A DNA stretch of 64,000 nt from Neoarius graeffei. Lineage: Eukaryota > Chordata > Actinopteri > Siluriformes > Ariidae. Position numbers and translations under genes: made by a program. The stretch lies in contig NC_083572.1 in the NCBI RefSeq assembly GCF_027579695.1, forward strand, positions 11,690,915 to 11,754,914. Direction: 5' to 3'. A model generated the notes under the pieces. That model worked only from the letters and a program-made list of their open reading frames with translations, had not been told where the DNA came from and searched no databases. Positions 11,281 through 22,800 of the stretch are shown piece by piece. Every line of letters starts with the position of its first letter. Position 1 is the stretch's first letter.

Positions 11281-12224
11281 GTAGCCACAAAAGTGAAGCA
11301 TAATCCAAATGTGAACAATTTAAAAATCACAGAAGTAAAATATACCAAGTGTCTGTACTTTATATTATTCTACTCTTACCTCTTACAGTTTTCGAAACTG
11401 AAACCTCCGAACCGAGGCTGACATACACATGTTGTTGCCATGACCGAAACTCTTATTTCATGGAAATGGCCTGGCGCTAGAGCTCAGTGGAACGCACTTT
11501 CCCTCTGTAATAAGCATAAACATGTCTGAAAGCGATTTCTTTAGTCTAGTCCATTTATTTTGAATGGTGAACCAAATTGTATACACTCACCGGCCATTTT
11601 AAACAGAACACGTGTATGCATATGCACAGTGCACGATGATTACATTCTTACAGCACGATGACATAGTGGTTAGTGCCTCTATATGAGGCAGTAGACACAA
11701 CAAAAATTATCTTGACCTTTTTGGTGACCTTGACCGGATGACCCTCAAAATGTTGGAGGTTCTATTTGAGATCAATGCCCATCTATCCTGAAAGTTTCAT
11801 GAAGATTGAGCCAGATGTTTTCCTGTAATATCGTTAACAAAAAACAAAGAAACCCGACCAAAAACAATACCCCACCCCCTGGTGGACTCCGTCCCGGGCG
11901 AGATAATGAGCCGTAGGTTTTACTGAACATCTTGCAGAACCAGCCACAGTTCTTCTGGACACTTTGTCACACTTGCATCTTCGTTTTGCACCAAAACCCA
12001 GTGGCCTTCATTATGCTTTCTTTTTTAATCTGAAAAGCGCTCTCTTATGTAATATGCTGCTCAGAGACAAACATTCTTTTTTCTTTAACATTGGAATTTT
12101 GTGCTGGAAAACAAACGTTTGGAACTCTAAAATGTTTTTGCAATGACTCAATGTAGAAGTCGTAAAATAGAAATCTAGAAAAGTTTGTATGAAAAAAGGG
12201 GGCCTTTTGCACAGTACTCTGTGT
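11281..12224. repeat. Unclassified repeat-like stretch, no gene
   Basis: The part 11690-11830 (TTGGTGACCTTGACCGGATG, then AAGTTTCATGAAGATTGAGC) and 11940-12130 look like old dispersed repeats. No coding motif is supported. Confidence 0.35.
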
Positions 12225-12232
12225 GTACGGGT

Positions 12233-13396
12233 TAGGGTGACCAGACGTCCCAGTTTTACCGGGACAGTCCTGATTTGGGGTTGTGTGTCCCAAGTCCCGA
12301 CAAAAGTCTGTTGGGACACGGATATGTCCCGGTTTTCGCCACTTGCGACGTTTGCGAATGAGCAGCGTGGGAATCATTAGCGGAGAAATGTCTGCATTTA
12401 CTATTTTGATGAATTGACAGGAATCGCAAACTTTCCTGGTTACTGCCCCCTGGCCCTGTGGCATGGGTGTTTATTTAGCCACATTATTCCAGACAACAGA
12501 ACGTGTTGCCATGCAACAATAAAATAAACATTAACTGGCGCGAATGTTCTTTGTCTAGCAGCTAGCAGCAGTAATGCCGCAGCAATTATGCCGAAAAGAA
12601 AATGTACCTTTTCCAAAGATTTACAGGGCACCTACCCCTTCCTCCGAGAGGTGCAGAACAATGCGCACGAAGCCTACTGCACACACTGTAAGTGTTTTGT
12701 TCTTGTACTGAGTTGGGTAGCCTATGCTGCAAATGCTGTGCGCTCCTGTGGGGGCTTTCCTCAGGCTGTCGCCCCTCTCCTCCTTTACTGCTGTTTTGTT
12801 TGAGTGTATATTCTCAAATCACTTGTCTCTTTTTTGTTTCTGTTTAACATACCATTCTGACAGTTTGGCCATATTGCTGTGTTGAACAGCTTGTTGCACC
12901 TTCCATTAAAGTGTTCACTTTTGTACACATCTTCTTGCTTTATTCATTCAGTTGTGGGGAATGGTTAGTAAGGTTGATTCTGACCTAGGCTATGTTGAGG
13001 TCACATATCTACTTTTTAAGTTCATGCTATAGTGCATACAATTTTAGAGATATAGCCTACATGTGCATATGCATTCTTCTTGGTGTTCTCACAAACAGGT
13101 GAAATAAATCAGTTTAAATTTGGCCTATGGACATAGCCTGGCCTATTCTCAGCCATTACAAAATCTGTTGTCTGACCATAATTTAACTGATCTGTATACC
13201 ACTATGCTACTAGATAACGAAACGCCTGTTTGTTTTATTTCATGTGAGATGTTGATAAATGTGAGCTTCAACAAAATGATAAGAGCACCTCTCTGAGTGT
13301 CATGTTTACGTAAAAAAAAAAAAAAGGCGTGCGTGCACAAGCATGGTCGCACGCAAAAGTGTCCCAGTTTCAGACTAGGGAAATCTGGTCACCCTA
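12233..13396 (+). mobile_element. hAT-type element, copy A (TAGGGTGACCAGA ends)
   Basis: The TIRs TAGGGTGACCAGA and TCTGGTCACCCTA are flanked by 8-bp target duplications GTACGGGT (12225-12232) and GTATGGGT (13397-13404), with one mismatch. Copy B in the opposite orientation is at 60208-61916. An 8-bp duplication and a TAG start fit hAT. The copy keeps only a first-exon fragment. Confidence 0.82.
12588..12687 (+). pseudogene. hAT transposase first-exon remnant, BED-type start
   Basis: The frame begins MPKRKCTFSKDLQGTYPFL and reaches YCTHC just before GTAAGT at 12688-12693, a consensus splice donor. MPKRKC starts followed by a CxxC pair are typical of hAT proteins with a BED-like finger. The exon is conserved in copy B (61561-61462, minus). 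The remaining exons are not found in either copy. Confidence 0.6.
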
Positions 13397-13404
13397 GTAT
13401 GGGT

Positions 13405-13753
13405 CATTCTAGAATTCGGGGTACATTTCGCATGTCCAACATAAACCTTTTGTTATTTTCCACAAAAGAAATCTTTATTGAACCAGTTTTGAACAATCAT
13501 GCAAATTATGACAAACTTTCACCAATAGTGATGCTTGATGTACATTTTAGACCCAATTTATCCATAAACATTAAATGACTCCCACCCCTCCCCCCACATT
13601 ATTGGCTGTCTTCGACTCCGGATTCATCCATTCAACTTCAATAAACATGAAGTGATTCAGTCTAACAATCTGTTTTTTGGGGGGTTATTTTATTAACTGT
13701 TATAAAATCAATTGCATTGGAAGTTTATTTTCTATATTATGTGAAATTTCAGT

Positions 13754-13804
<51 letters not shown>

Positions 13805-14939
13805 TATCCATTCCAATGTTCTTTTACAATACACATGACACGTGCACCGAAAGATGTCACTTCCTCTGCCAGGAAACTTCAGAAAGGAAGTGAGGTATGT
13901 TATGTTTCTTTTCTCATTAATTTGAACAAAATGCTGTGGATACACCAACAGTCGATTAATTATTCATCAAATCTGTTATTGTCATATTGGAGTGAATCTC
14001 TCACTCATTTAAAAAAAAAAACAATAATACAGTTAAAATCCATAAAATTATGTTTTTATACACGCCGTGTGGCAGCTAATTTGAAGTTAGCATGTGGAGC
14101 TACAACACAAAATGGTGGAAAATATCAACTCTGTTATCAGATCCGTTAAAGCTAGACGGCCTTTCGATTTCATAAAATCGGTGAAATTAAGTTCCCTCTG
14201 AAATTTGGTCACTGTGATATATGCTTATTTCTGCAATGTCTAAAAAAATATATATCAGGCCATTCTGTGGCTGGGAAGTTATTTAATTTGAGGGGATTCC
14301 CAAGCAAATAATGTGCATGAAATCGCTCGTTTCGCACAATCAAGCAGACAGAGGAAGTCCGTGTGTGTGCGCATGCGCAGATTTACCTTTGAGCGTGCAC
14401 TGACAGTTCCATCATTCTGTCGCTAAACGAATAGCTGATCACACCGAGGTGCTCGCTGACCGCCGATATTTATTAGTTTGGTCCTGCGTTTCCTTTCCTT
14501 CGCAACATACCGTCTTTTCTTCTCGTTACAGTAGTCGGTCTTTCACGTTTCATTCGCGTCCTCCATTTTCCTCTCCTGTTTTAAATTTGTATCCCACAAT
14601 GCCTTGCGCGAACGGGGAAAGCCTACCACGTGATGCATGATGTAGTATCTTGAATTGCGTCAGGGTGAAACAGGAAAAAATAGTGGAGAATTTAAGGCCA
14701 CATGGCTCTAAATTCATTAATTGTTCTTTTTTTTTTTAAACTAATAAAATTGGAAGTTTATGATTCGAATTCAGTAGCTTTCAGTCCACTAAACAAAAAT
14801 AATTGGGTGTCGGGGAAAATTATTTTTATGACCTACGCTTGAAAAATCTGAAAAGCAGTCTACCTTTAATGGATTGCCCAGTTTAAGGATAACAGAGTTG
14901 ACGATGAACAGAGTCAACACTTGAAATGTACCCGCAATT
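13405..14939. other. No gene seen; contains a TA microsatellite
   Basis: AT-rich filler. A (TA)n tract occupies 13759-13801. The short open frames here have no recognisable motif. Confidence 0.45.
13759..13801. repeat. (TA)n microsatellite
   Basis: About 21 uninterrupted TA units. Confidence 0.97.
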
Positions 14940-15385
14940 ATAGAACGGACCATTATATTATACTCGCAGGTTACCTGGCGTTGCCAGGGTTTTGTAAAAT
15001 TTGACTCCCATGTCAAATTTGGCAAGGATCCTTCGAGAAATGATGTTAACCCAAGACAAACAAAAAAACAAACATCCACCACCCAAGGGCCCAAATATGT
15101 AATTTTTAAATTCTGCCAAATTGTGGTGATCTCCTGCACCTTCATGCCAAGTTTTGTAAAGATCCGTTGAGAGTTTGTGTTGATAAATGTAACACAAAGG
15201 GCATTGAGGGAGCGGTGGGTGGATGTTGTGCCTCCCAGGGACCTCCCTAGGGCCCATACATGAATTTTGCTTATATCTCCAAAATTACAGTTCATCCCCA
15301 GACCTACTTGCCAAATTTGGTGAAAATCTGCCAAGAAATGGTGACATTAGCAAACAAACAAACTTTGCTGCTTATTATATAGGTA
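14940..15385. repeat. Unclassified repeat with internal similarity
   Basis: Three blocks near 15000, 15140 and 15300 repeat the theme CCAAATTTGG...AAGATCC/AATCTGCC...GTTAACC, and two of them lead into AACAAACAAAC-like runs. The minus-strand frames through it look like read-through of the repeat rather than a gene. Confidence 0.45.
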
Positions 15386-15573
15386 AGTTGGCAAATTCAA
15401 TGATAAGATGAATAAAACACTTCCGGACATACGGTTCAAGGAAAATAATCAACTTTGGGGTGGCAACAGTAACAGCTTCACGTTGGGCTGCATCATTAAG
15501 CCAGTCACTGATTATTTTCCTGTCATTTCCTTTATACAGACAATATTTGACGTCACTATACCAGACACAAAAT

Positions 15574-15930
15574 CTCATCTCATTATCTCTAGCCGCTTTA
15601 TCCTGTTCTACAGGGTCGCAGGCAAGCTGGAGCCTATCCCTACGGGCGAAAGGCGGGGTACACCCTGGACAAGTCGCCAGGTCATCACAGGGCTGACACA
15701 GACAACCATTCACACTCACATTCACACCTACGGTCAATTTAGAGTCACCAGTTAACCTAACCTGCATGTCTTTGGACTGTGGGGGAAACCGGAGCACCCG
15801 GAGGAAACCCATGCGGACACGGGGAGAACATGCAAACTCCACACAGAAGGGCCCTCGCCGGCCACGGGGCTCGAACCCGGACCTTCTTGCTGTGAGGCGA
15901 CAGCGGTAACCACTACACCACCGTGCCGCC
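15574..15930 (-). mobile_element. tRNA-derived SINE with small internal deletions
   Basis: Complete at both ends, with target duplication GACACAAAAT at 15564-15573 and 15931-15940. It lacks the AGCTGAC block and part of the TAGACACAG block seen in other copies. Confidence 0.92.
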
Positions 15931-16513
15931 GACACAAAATGCATTATTTTCAAAAAATTAGCATTACCTATTATAGTAACAGTTGCTTCGGGTATAGGCT
16001 GAATGCTTGCATCACTCTTTAGCACATCCAAATATTTTATTTCAAAACAAAACCTTTTCCACTCTAGTTTTTAATTTGCCAGTCCTGTCCTAAAATACAT
16101 TTTACTTTTAAAAAATTGTTAATTTTACGTTTCCTGGTTAAGCGGGTGAATGTTGCTCATGCACTCTCAATATCTGGAACTTTAATTCATCGCTTGCAAC
16201 ATAGTTCATGTGTTTTTTCACTTGCAAGGCTTTCAATACAAATTCTTTGAAAATTATTACATCGACTGGATTGAATAATTTGTTTTTATCAACATTCGAG
16301 ATGCACGATCGCTTCCTGTGTATCAAATTAGACTCATCAGCACTCAAGATTGTGCGGGAGCAGATTTGTGTTCTAACTTGCGAAAACCTTTTGGACATAT
16401 CATAAATATGAGAGTTCATCTTTTGTATGTAAATTAAGTTGTTACAGAATATTGTATATATTATTCAACAGTAGTTGAGAAAAGCAATAACAGCAAGCGG
16501 CATCTTCGTCTTT

Positions 16514-16519
16514 TTTATT
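16514..16519 (-). promoter_or_regulatory. cuta: Candidate cuta polyadenylation signal
   Basis: TTTATT on the plus strand gives AATAAA on the coding strand, about 200 bp downstream of the cuta stop codon. It is the first such signal noticed in a plausible position. Confidence 0.5.
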
Positions 16520-16720
16520 AAAGTGAAACTCAAGTTATTTCAAGTCAAAGCTGCACATTATTGGTGCTGCTGGTTGTTCTGCTCACATTTTTATATCAAA
16601 AAATAATAATAATAAAAATATGGAGATTGATTCTTCCTTCATGAACACACAGAAATAAGAAGCATTTTTTTCCAGGATCTTGTGGAGAATTTCTTTCATC
16701 CTGTCTGTGATTTTGCTCGT

Positions 16721-16820
16721 TTATTCAGGCACAATGTCTCCAATCCACTTCAGGTAGGGAGGGTTCCCCTGATCGATGGGCAAACTAATGACCTCGGCCA
16801 CTTCGTACGGATGATTGGAC
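16721..16820 (-). CDS. cuta: cuta exon 6 (last coding exon, stop TAA)
   Basis: The acceptor TTTTCTGCTGCAG precedes the exon. It encodes [19 protein letters not shown], then [13 protein letters not shown] and TAA. The HPYEVAEVI block is the strongest CutA signature. Confidence 0.95.
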
Positions 16821-19800
16821 CTGCAGCAGAAAATCATATGGGTGATCATCCGAGTCATTCATCGCATGTGATGCCTTACCTGTCCCTGAAGAAAACAATC
16901 CCATACGAACACTCAAGCATCGTTTCAGACTGTTTTCAGATGTTATTTCTGTTTACGTATTAAAACAAATAAATTGCTAATATAACTTTGTATCTGCATG
17001 TTTTTCTCTCTCCCATGACAATATATTTAAAAAGAAAATCAGCACTTTAGCCTGATCTAATTAAGACCTCTAACAGATTCAAAATATTCTGAATTTTTAC
17101 TTTTTTTTTTTTTATTTTCATAACATACATTTTAATAGTTTTGATGATCAAATGTCCTCAGTGTCTGTTGATATCAGTAAAAAAAAAAAGGCGTGGCCTC
17201 TATAGACCCCTTTCACTGGCGTCACCCGAAACCGGAAGCAAACAGACCCTGCGCCATTTTGGAAGACCAACAAACTCGTGATTAGGGGAAAATAACAGCA
17301 GCGGTATGTGAACTCACGAGAATAAAGTGGAGTGGCAAACGACTTAAACAAACAAATCTGAGCTGTTTTATTTATGATTTATTGGCCCAACAGTAGACTT
17401 GAAAGAAACCTGTGTGAGACTTGGCAAAAAACTGTGGATATAATGGATAAGTCCGTGCATGATCTGTGAACACTTTGAGGTAAGCAAACGCAAGAAATTC
17501 AGATTTAAAACATGCTAAAGTGGCCCCAAGTTGATAACTGTATGAGGAGCAAGCCTCCCAGACTTCTCATCTCATCTCATTATCTCTAGCCGCTTTATCC
17601 TTCTACAGGGTCGCAGGCAAGCTGGAGCCTATCCCAGCTGACTACGGGCGAAAGGCGGGGTACACCCTGGACAAGTCGCCAGGTCATCACAGGGCTGACA
17701 CATAGACACAGACAACCATTCACACTCACATTCACACCTACGCTCAATTTAGAGTCACCAGTTAACCTAACCTGCATGTCTTTGGACTGTGGGGGAAACC
17801 GGAGCACCCGGAGGAAACCCACGCGGACACGGGGAGAACATGCAAACTCCACACAGAAACCCAGACTTCTACAATTTAATAATAATAATATAGGATGGTT
17901 TGGGGCTTGCTCGCTGCTGCCAGGTTGGTTGTTGAGTAGCCTGACTTTTTTTTTTTTCTTGCGTGTGGTATCATTGTTGACGTGAGGTTGTTTTTTGAAC
18001 ATGCCAATGCGGACACGATTTCCCCTGATGAGTTATGACTTCAGACGCGATGCGTGTGTGGAGGTGTGGAGTCCGCGTGATATGTGCGCAAGATAGGCTT
18101 CTCATGTGTTTGGAGATCCGCGCTCCGAGACAAGCGCAAGCACCCCCCAAGGGAAAAAAAAGGGACCCCCCGAAAATATCAGCATAGTTCGAACACTGAG
18201 TGTAGGCACTGGGTGTAAACAACAAATAGTTTACAATGTCTGGGTAGCAAACAGATGGCAGAATTGGTGTCCGGTCCTCCTTATGTTTCCATTCTGCCTT
18301 GCTGCGAGTCTTATCATATGGGTCAAACCCATCAATCACAGCCAGTTTCTCCACATACCGTGCCCTTTCTGCAGCTGGTAATGTACTCACATAACCAGAA
18401 TTATCATCCATCGTGTCACTTTACTCTCGCTCGTACTTTGTTTTATATTGTGAGTGCATGTACTTGGTCTTCCAATATGGCGCCTAACAAAATCTCGCGG
18501 CGCGGTGATGTCATGTGAAAGGGGCCTATACCTTTCAGTCCTGGTAAAAGAGGCGTGGCCTCTGCGTGTCAGTCAGTGTCCGTGAAGGAGGCGTGGCCTC
18601 TGTGTGTCAGAGAAGGAGTGGTCTCTGTGTGCCAGTCAAGGAGGTGTGGTCTCTGTGTGTCAGTAGACATCGAATTGGTCCTCGGTGCCCCCCAGAAAAA
18701 AATAAAATAAAATAAATAAATAAAAACCCACCCCAGACTGGGCCCCCTCCCCTTTTTTTTGCCCAGGAGTGAACAATGCCTCCTTCACTGACGCTGACTG
18801 ACACACAGAGACCACGCCTCCTTCACTGACTGTGAAGGAAAAAAAGTTTAATTAATAATAATAATAATAATAATAATAACTGAATAATTTATGTGACATT
18901 ATATTCAGAAAGTCTGAAATTTTTCTTACAATTGAAGACGCTCCTGGATGCAAAAACTGAAAACCACTGCACTGACTGTAATATCAAAACAGTAATATTT
19001 ATCTTATTAAATCTACGTATGTGTTTGATGATTTTGGCTTACCGAACATATTCAGCGAGGGCAGAGATCTTTGTCGTCCTCGTCTTAATCATCTACCAAA
19101 GACATTTTGAAAAGTATACATCTATCAGACGACGGTGTGGCTTTCTTTTACCTGAAAATGGATTCGAGATTGAATTGAACTCACCAGCAGCACTTCACTG
19201 TCCTCTTCGATCTTTCCTTGCCATTCATATCTGTAGAGACAGAACACACGAGTCCATGAAACTCAGACGCAACCCAAAGCCCAGTGGGCAGAAGTGAGAA
19301 GTGTGTAGCGGTAGAAGTCTCTGTTCATTACACTCGATACAGAAGAGACACAGGAGGGTGGAGAAGCACTGATGTGTAAAAGTGGACTGTAATTTCGGGG
19401 ACGGTTACTCACACTGATGTGATTTTGGGCACGATGTTCACGCAGGCTGCCAGTTTCTTCTCCACTATCCCTCTGCAACACGAATAAACAAGTATATATT
19501 TCACTGAAATTCGAGTTAAAGGACATGGGACATGAAACAAATGTACGCTATATCAGTTTCTTTCCATTAAAAATATGAAATAATTGCATCAACAAATACA
19601 AAATTATCTATTAAATTCAGCAAAATCGTTATATTCGTGATGATTATATGGCATTTCTGCTCGAGCTCCGATATGCATATTTTACAACCGGAAGAGCCGC
19701 TGTCACGTGATCATACGCCACAAAAACTTTCGGGTACAGCACAAGCGGGTAGATGAATATGGAGAAGTGTGAATCGTGATGATGACGAATGTGACAAAAT

Positions 19801-22800
19801 AGTTTTTGTGTCTTGGATGACAAGAAAATTGTTTCGTTTTTAGAGTGTTTAACGTACATTGAACATCATGGTGTATTGCGACCTCCCAGTCAGTCAGACG
19901 CGCTGTCACTCCTGTTAGCAATGTAGCTAGGCTCAGCATGGCCAATGGTATTTTTTGGGGCTGTAGTTAGATGCGACCAAACTCTTCCACGTTTTTCCTG
20001 TTTACATAGGTTTATATGACCAGTGACTAGTGCTGTCAAAAATGTCGCGTTATTAACGCGTTAACTTGACTCAATTTTAACGGCGATAATTTTTTTTTAT
20101 CGCGAGATTAACGCTCTGTGACATGATGCCACGCCCCGCACAGCCAGAGTCCTCTGCCCTCCCCCGAAGAGCCACGGTGCTCGGCTTAAGTTTCGTTTTC
20201 CCCATCGGCGGCTCCAGCCCCACTTTGCAGTGGCTGTGACAAGACGTGTTATGCTCTGTTATGTTATGTTATCATTTTGCCAATAGAGTGCTTCGAGATC
20301 AGTGCGAACCCGGCGGCGGCCATATTGGAAGTCAAACGTCGCTGTGTCAGTGCATTGTTGTTGCTCAGCGAAGCAAAATGCCGAATACGTGCGTCATTGT
20401 TGGCTGTAGTAGCCGGGGGGAAAAGGGTGGCAAAAGCTTCCACAGACTCCCTAAAGTCGTGACAAACCCGGGAATTGCAGCACAGGAGAAAAGCGAGCGG
20501 AGGAGACGACAGTGGCTGGCTGCCATTAACCGATCAAATTTAGGACTAGACTGTATCCGGATTTGTTCTGATCACTTTGTGACAGGTAGGTTAAATTGTC
20601 TTGAATTTCATAGTTACTAAAATAAATGTGATACAAACTATTATATTTTCTATGTACTTTCAGCAATGATTAATGGATATATTTGTCACATTAGGTAGCT
20701 TATGTCTACTGCAGTGCATTGTTGCATCAAATGGCATTTAAGATCTAGGCCTAGTAATGTTTATGTACACATGCTGTCAGTACAAGTTACATACTAGGCC
20801 TACATTTTATTCACTGACTAAAATAATTGATAATTATGCGGCAACAAGCTGGGGTCAGCTTTCCATTCCTTCTCACTAATGCCGCTTTTCCACTACAAAC
20901 GCGGCTGAGTTGGGCTGAGCCGTGCCGTGCTGAGTCGAGCTGAGCGGGGCTGTTGGAGTTGCATTTCGACTACAACCGCGCTGAACCGTGCTGGCTGGAA
21001 GTGGGTGGACACATTGGGTGGAGTTAGCGAAAGTGGGTGGACGTCACGTGATGTCGTTAAGCAGCGCAAACAGTGACATCAGTGAGCTTTTAAGCGGTAG
21101 TCTCACGACCCGAATAGTAAACAATAAACATGGAGGACATGGAGTCGTTAGTGTTGCTGGTCTTGGTGCTGTGGCTTGTTGTCACCGACAACGCCAACAG
21201 ATACTGGCAAGAGCGTATAGATGAGGCGAGGCGCATAAGGCTTCATAATTCTCGTAATTATTCTTCTTCCGGGTTTACGGTGTTTACAGATCCCAGCGTG
21301 CTCACGGGGCGTGTGGGCACGTGAGGACACTCCTCCTCACCAATCAGTGCACAGGGGAGTGTCTGCTCACGCCCCCAGCCTCACTCGGCTCGGTTTGGCT
21401 CGCTTCAGCCCCACTCCAAAACCGTGCGAGTTCTATTTCGTTTCTACTGACCGCCAGAGGCGGTGCTTTCAGCACATGGATATCCATCACACGAACGTGC
21501 AGGTCGAGTAATAGTAACAACAAAGTCACGTGTGACCTGGGTGACGTCACCCCGTGACCCCGGCATAAAAGACCGGTAAACCCAGGAAGTGACCTCTTAC
21601 ATCTTCTCGCGTTTGCAGGTTGCGAGTTGGGTTGAAATTTGGACAAAGCGCTGTGGTAGTTTCGTTACCCGTAGGGTTGGGGCTGTGCTTATGCACCCTC
21701 CAAGAAACTGCGCTAAGTCCACCAACTCTTGTCGTTATATTCGTATTGATTTATTACTCCGTAAGCTGAGCGCTCTCGCTCGGTGGAGTTAGCTGATTAG
21801 CCCCCCGGGGCGGTGTCCTCACCGCTGGAGGCCGGCTTGTTTTCGCTTCAGGTAAGCGGGTTTCATTTATTTAAATTAAAGCGGCGTTCCTCTCGCCGCT
21901 GTTTATCAGTTCTGCGGCGCTCGGCGCCTATCCTTGTTAATATTATTAACCACCTTGTTTCGTGTAGCCTCGCCACCGGCCTGTTCACAGGCCGGCTGTC
22001 TTGTGTGTTGTATTCGTATTGATTTATTACTCCGTTAAGCTGAGCGCTCTCGCTCGGTGGAGTTAGCTGATTAGTCCTCCGGGGCGGTGTCCTCACCGCT
22101 GGAGGCCGGCTTGTCTTCATTCAGGTAAGCGGTTTTCATTCATTTAATTTAAAGCGGTGTTTCTCGCCGCTGTTTATCAGTTCTGTGGCGCACTGCGCCT
22201 ATCTTTGTTAATATTATTAACCGCCTTATTTTGTGTAGCCTTGTCTCCGGCCTGCTCACAGGCCGGCGGTCTTGTGTTGTATTGTTTGTTACTCCGTTAA
22301 GCTGAGCGCTCTCGCTCGGTGGAGTTAGCTGATTAGTCCTCCGGGGCGGTGTCCTCACCGCTGGAGGCCGGCTTGTCCTCATTCAGGTAAGCGGTTTTCA
22401 TTTATTTAATTTAAAGCGGTGTTCCTCGCTGCTGTTTATCAGTTCTGTGGCGCACTGCGCCTATCTTTGTTAATATTATTAACCGCCTTATTTTGTGTAG
22501 CCTTGTCTCCGGCCTGCTCACAGGCCGGCGGTCTTGTGTGTTGTATTCGTATTGTTACTCCGTTAAGCTGAGCGCTCTCGCTCGGTGGAGTTAGCTGACT
22601 AGCCCTCCAGGGCGGTGTCCTCGCCGCTGGAGGCTGGCTTGTTGTCGCCCAGGTAAGCGGGTTTCATTCATCTAAATTAAAACGGTGTTTCTCGCCGCTG
22701 CTTATCAGTGCTGTGGCGCACGGCGCCTATCCTTGTTAATATTTCCGACCACGGGTGTGTTCGCCCGGTCGTTTTTCATTACCGCCTGATTGTTTATTTT

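Larger units (their letters stand above)
17204..18527. mobile_element. ISL2EU-like (Harbinger superfamily) element in cuta intron 5
   Basis: The ends AGACCCCTTTCAC and GTGAAAGGGGCCT are inverted repeats flanked by AT (17202-17203 and 18528-18529). A 2-bp AT duplication fits ISL2EU. Inside the ends are mirrored CCATTTTGG / CCAATATGG motifs. It contains a minus-strand partner-protein fragment and an inserted truncated SINE. No transposase is visible. Confidence 0.6.

Noticed and set aside
13700-13948. Frame with an alternating IYIYIY run
   Set aside because: It is a translation of the (TA)n tract.
14789-15334. 181-codon minus-strand frame
   Set aside because: It reads through a repeat with internally similar blocks (FTKLG/NLTW... 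motifs recur), so it is a repeat artefact.
16138-16419. 93-codon minus-strand frame downstream of cuta
   Set aside because: It has no recognisable motif, overlaps an equally long frame on the other strand and lies beyond the cuta poly(A) signal. I could not support it as a gene.
19703-19945. Minus-strand frame [13 protein letters not shown] as a first exon of cuta
   Set aside because: It lies inside the TTAA-flanked element, and the true upstream cuta exon with [16 protein letters not shown] is at 32191-32339 with matching splice phase.
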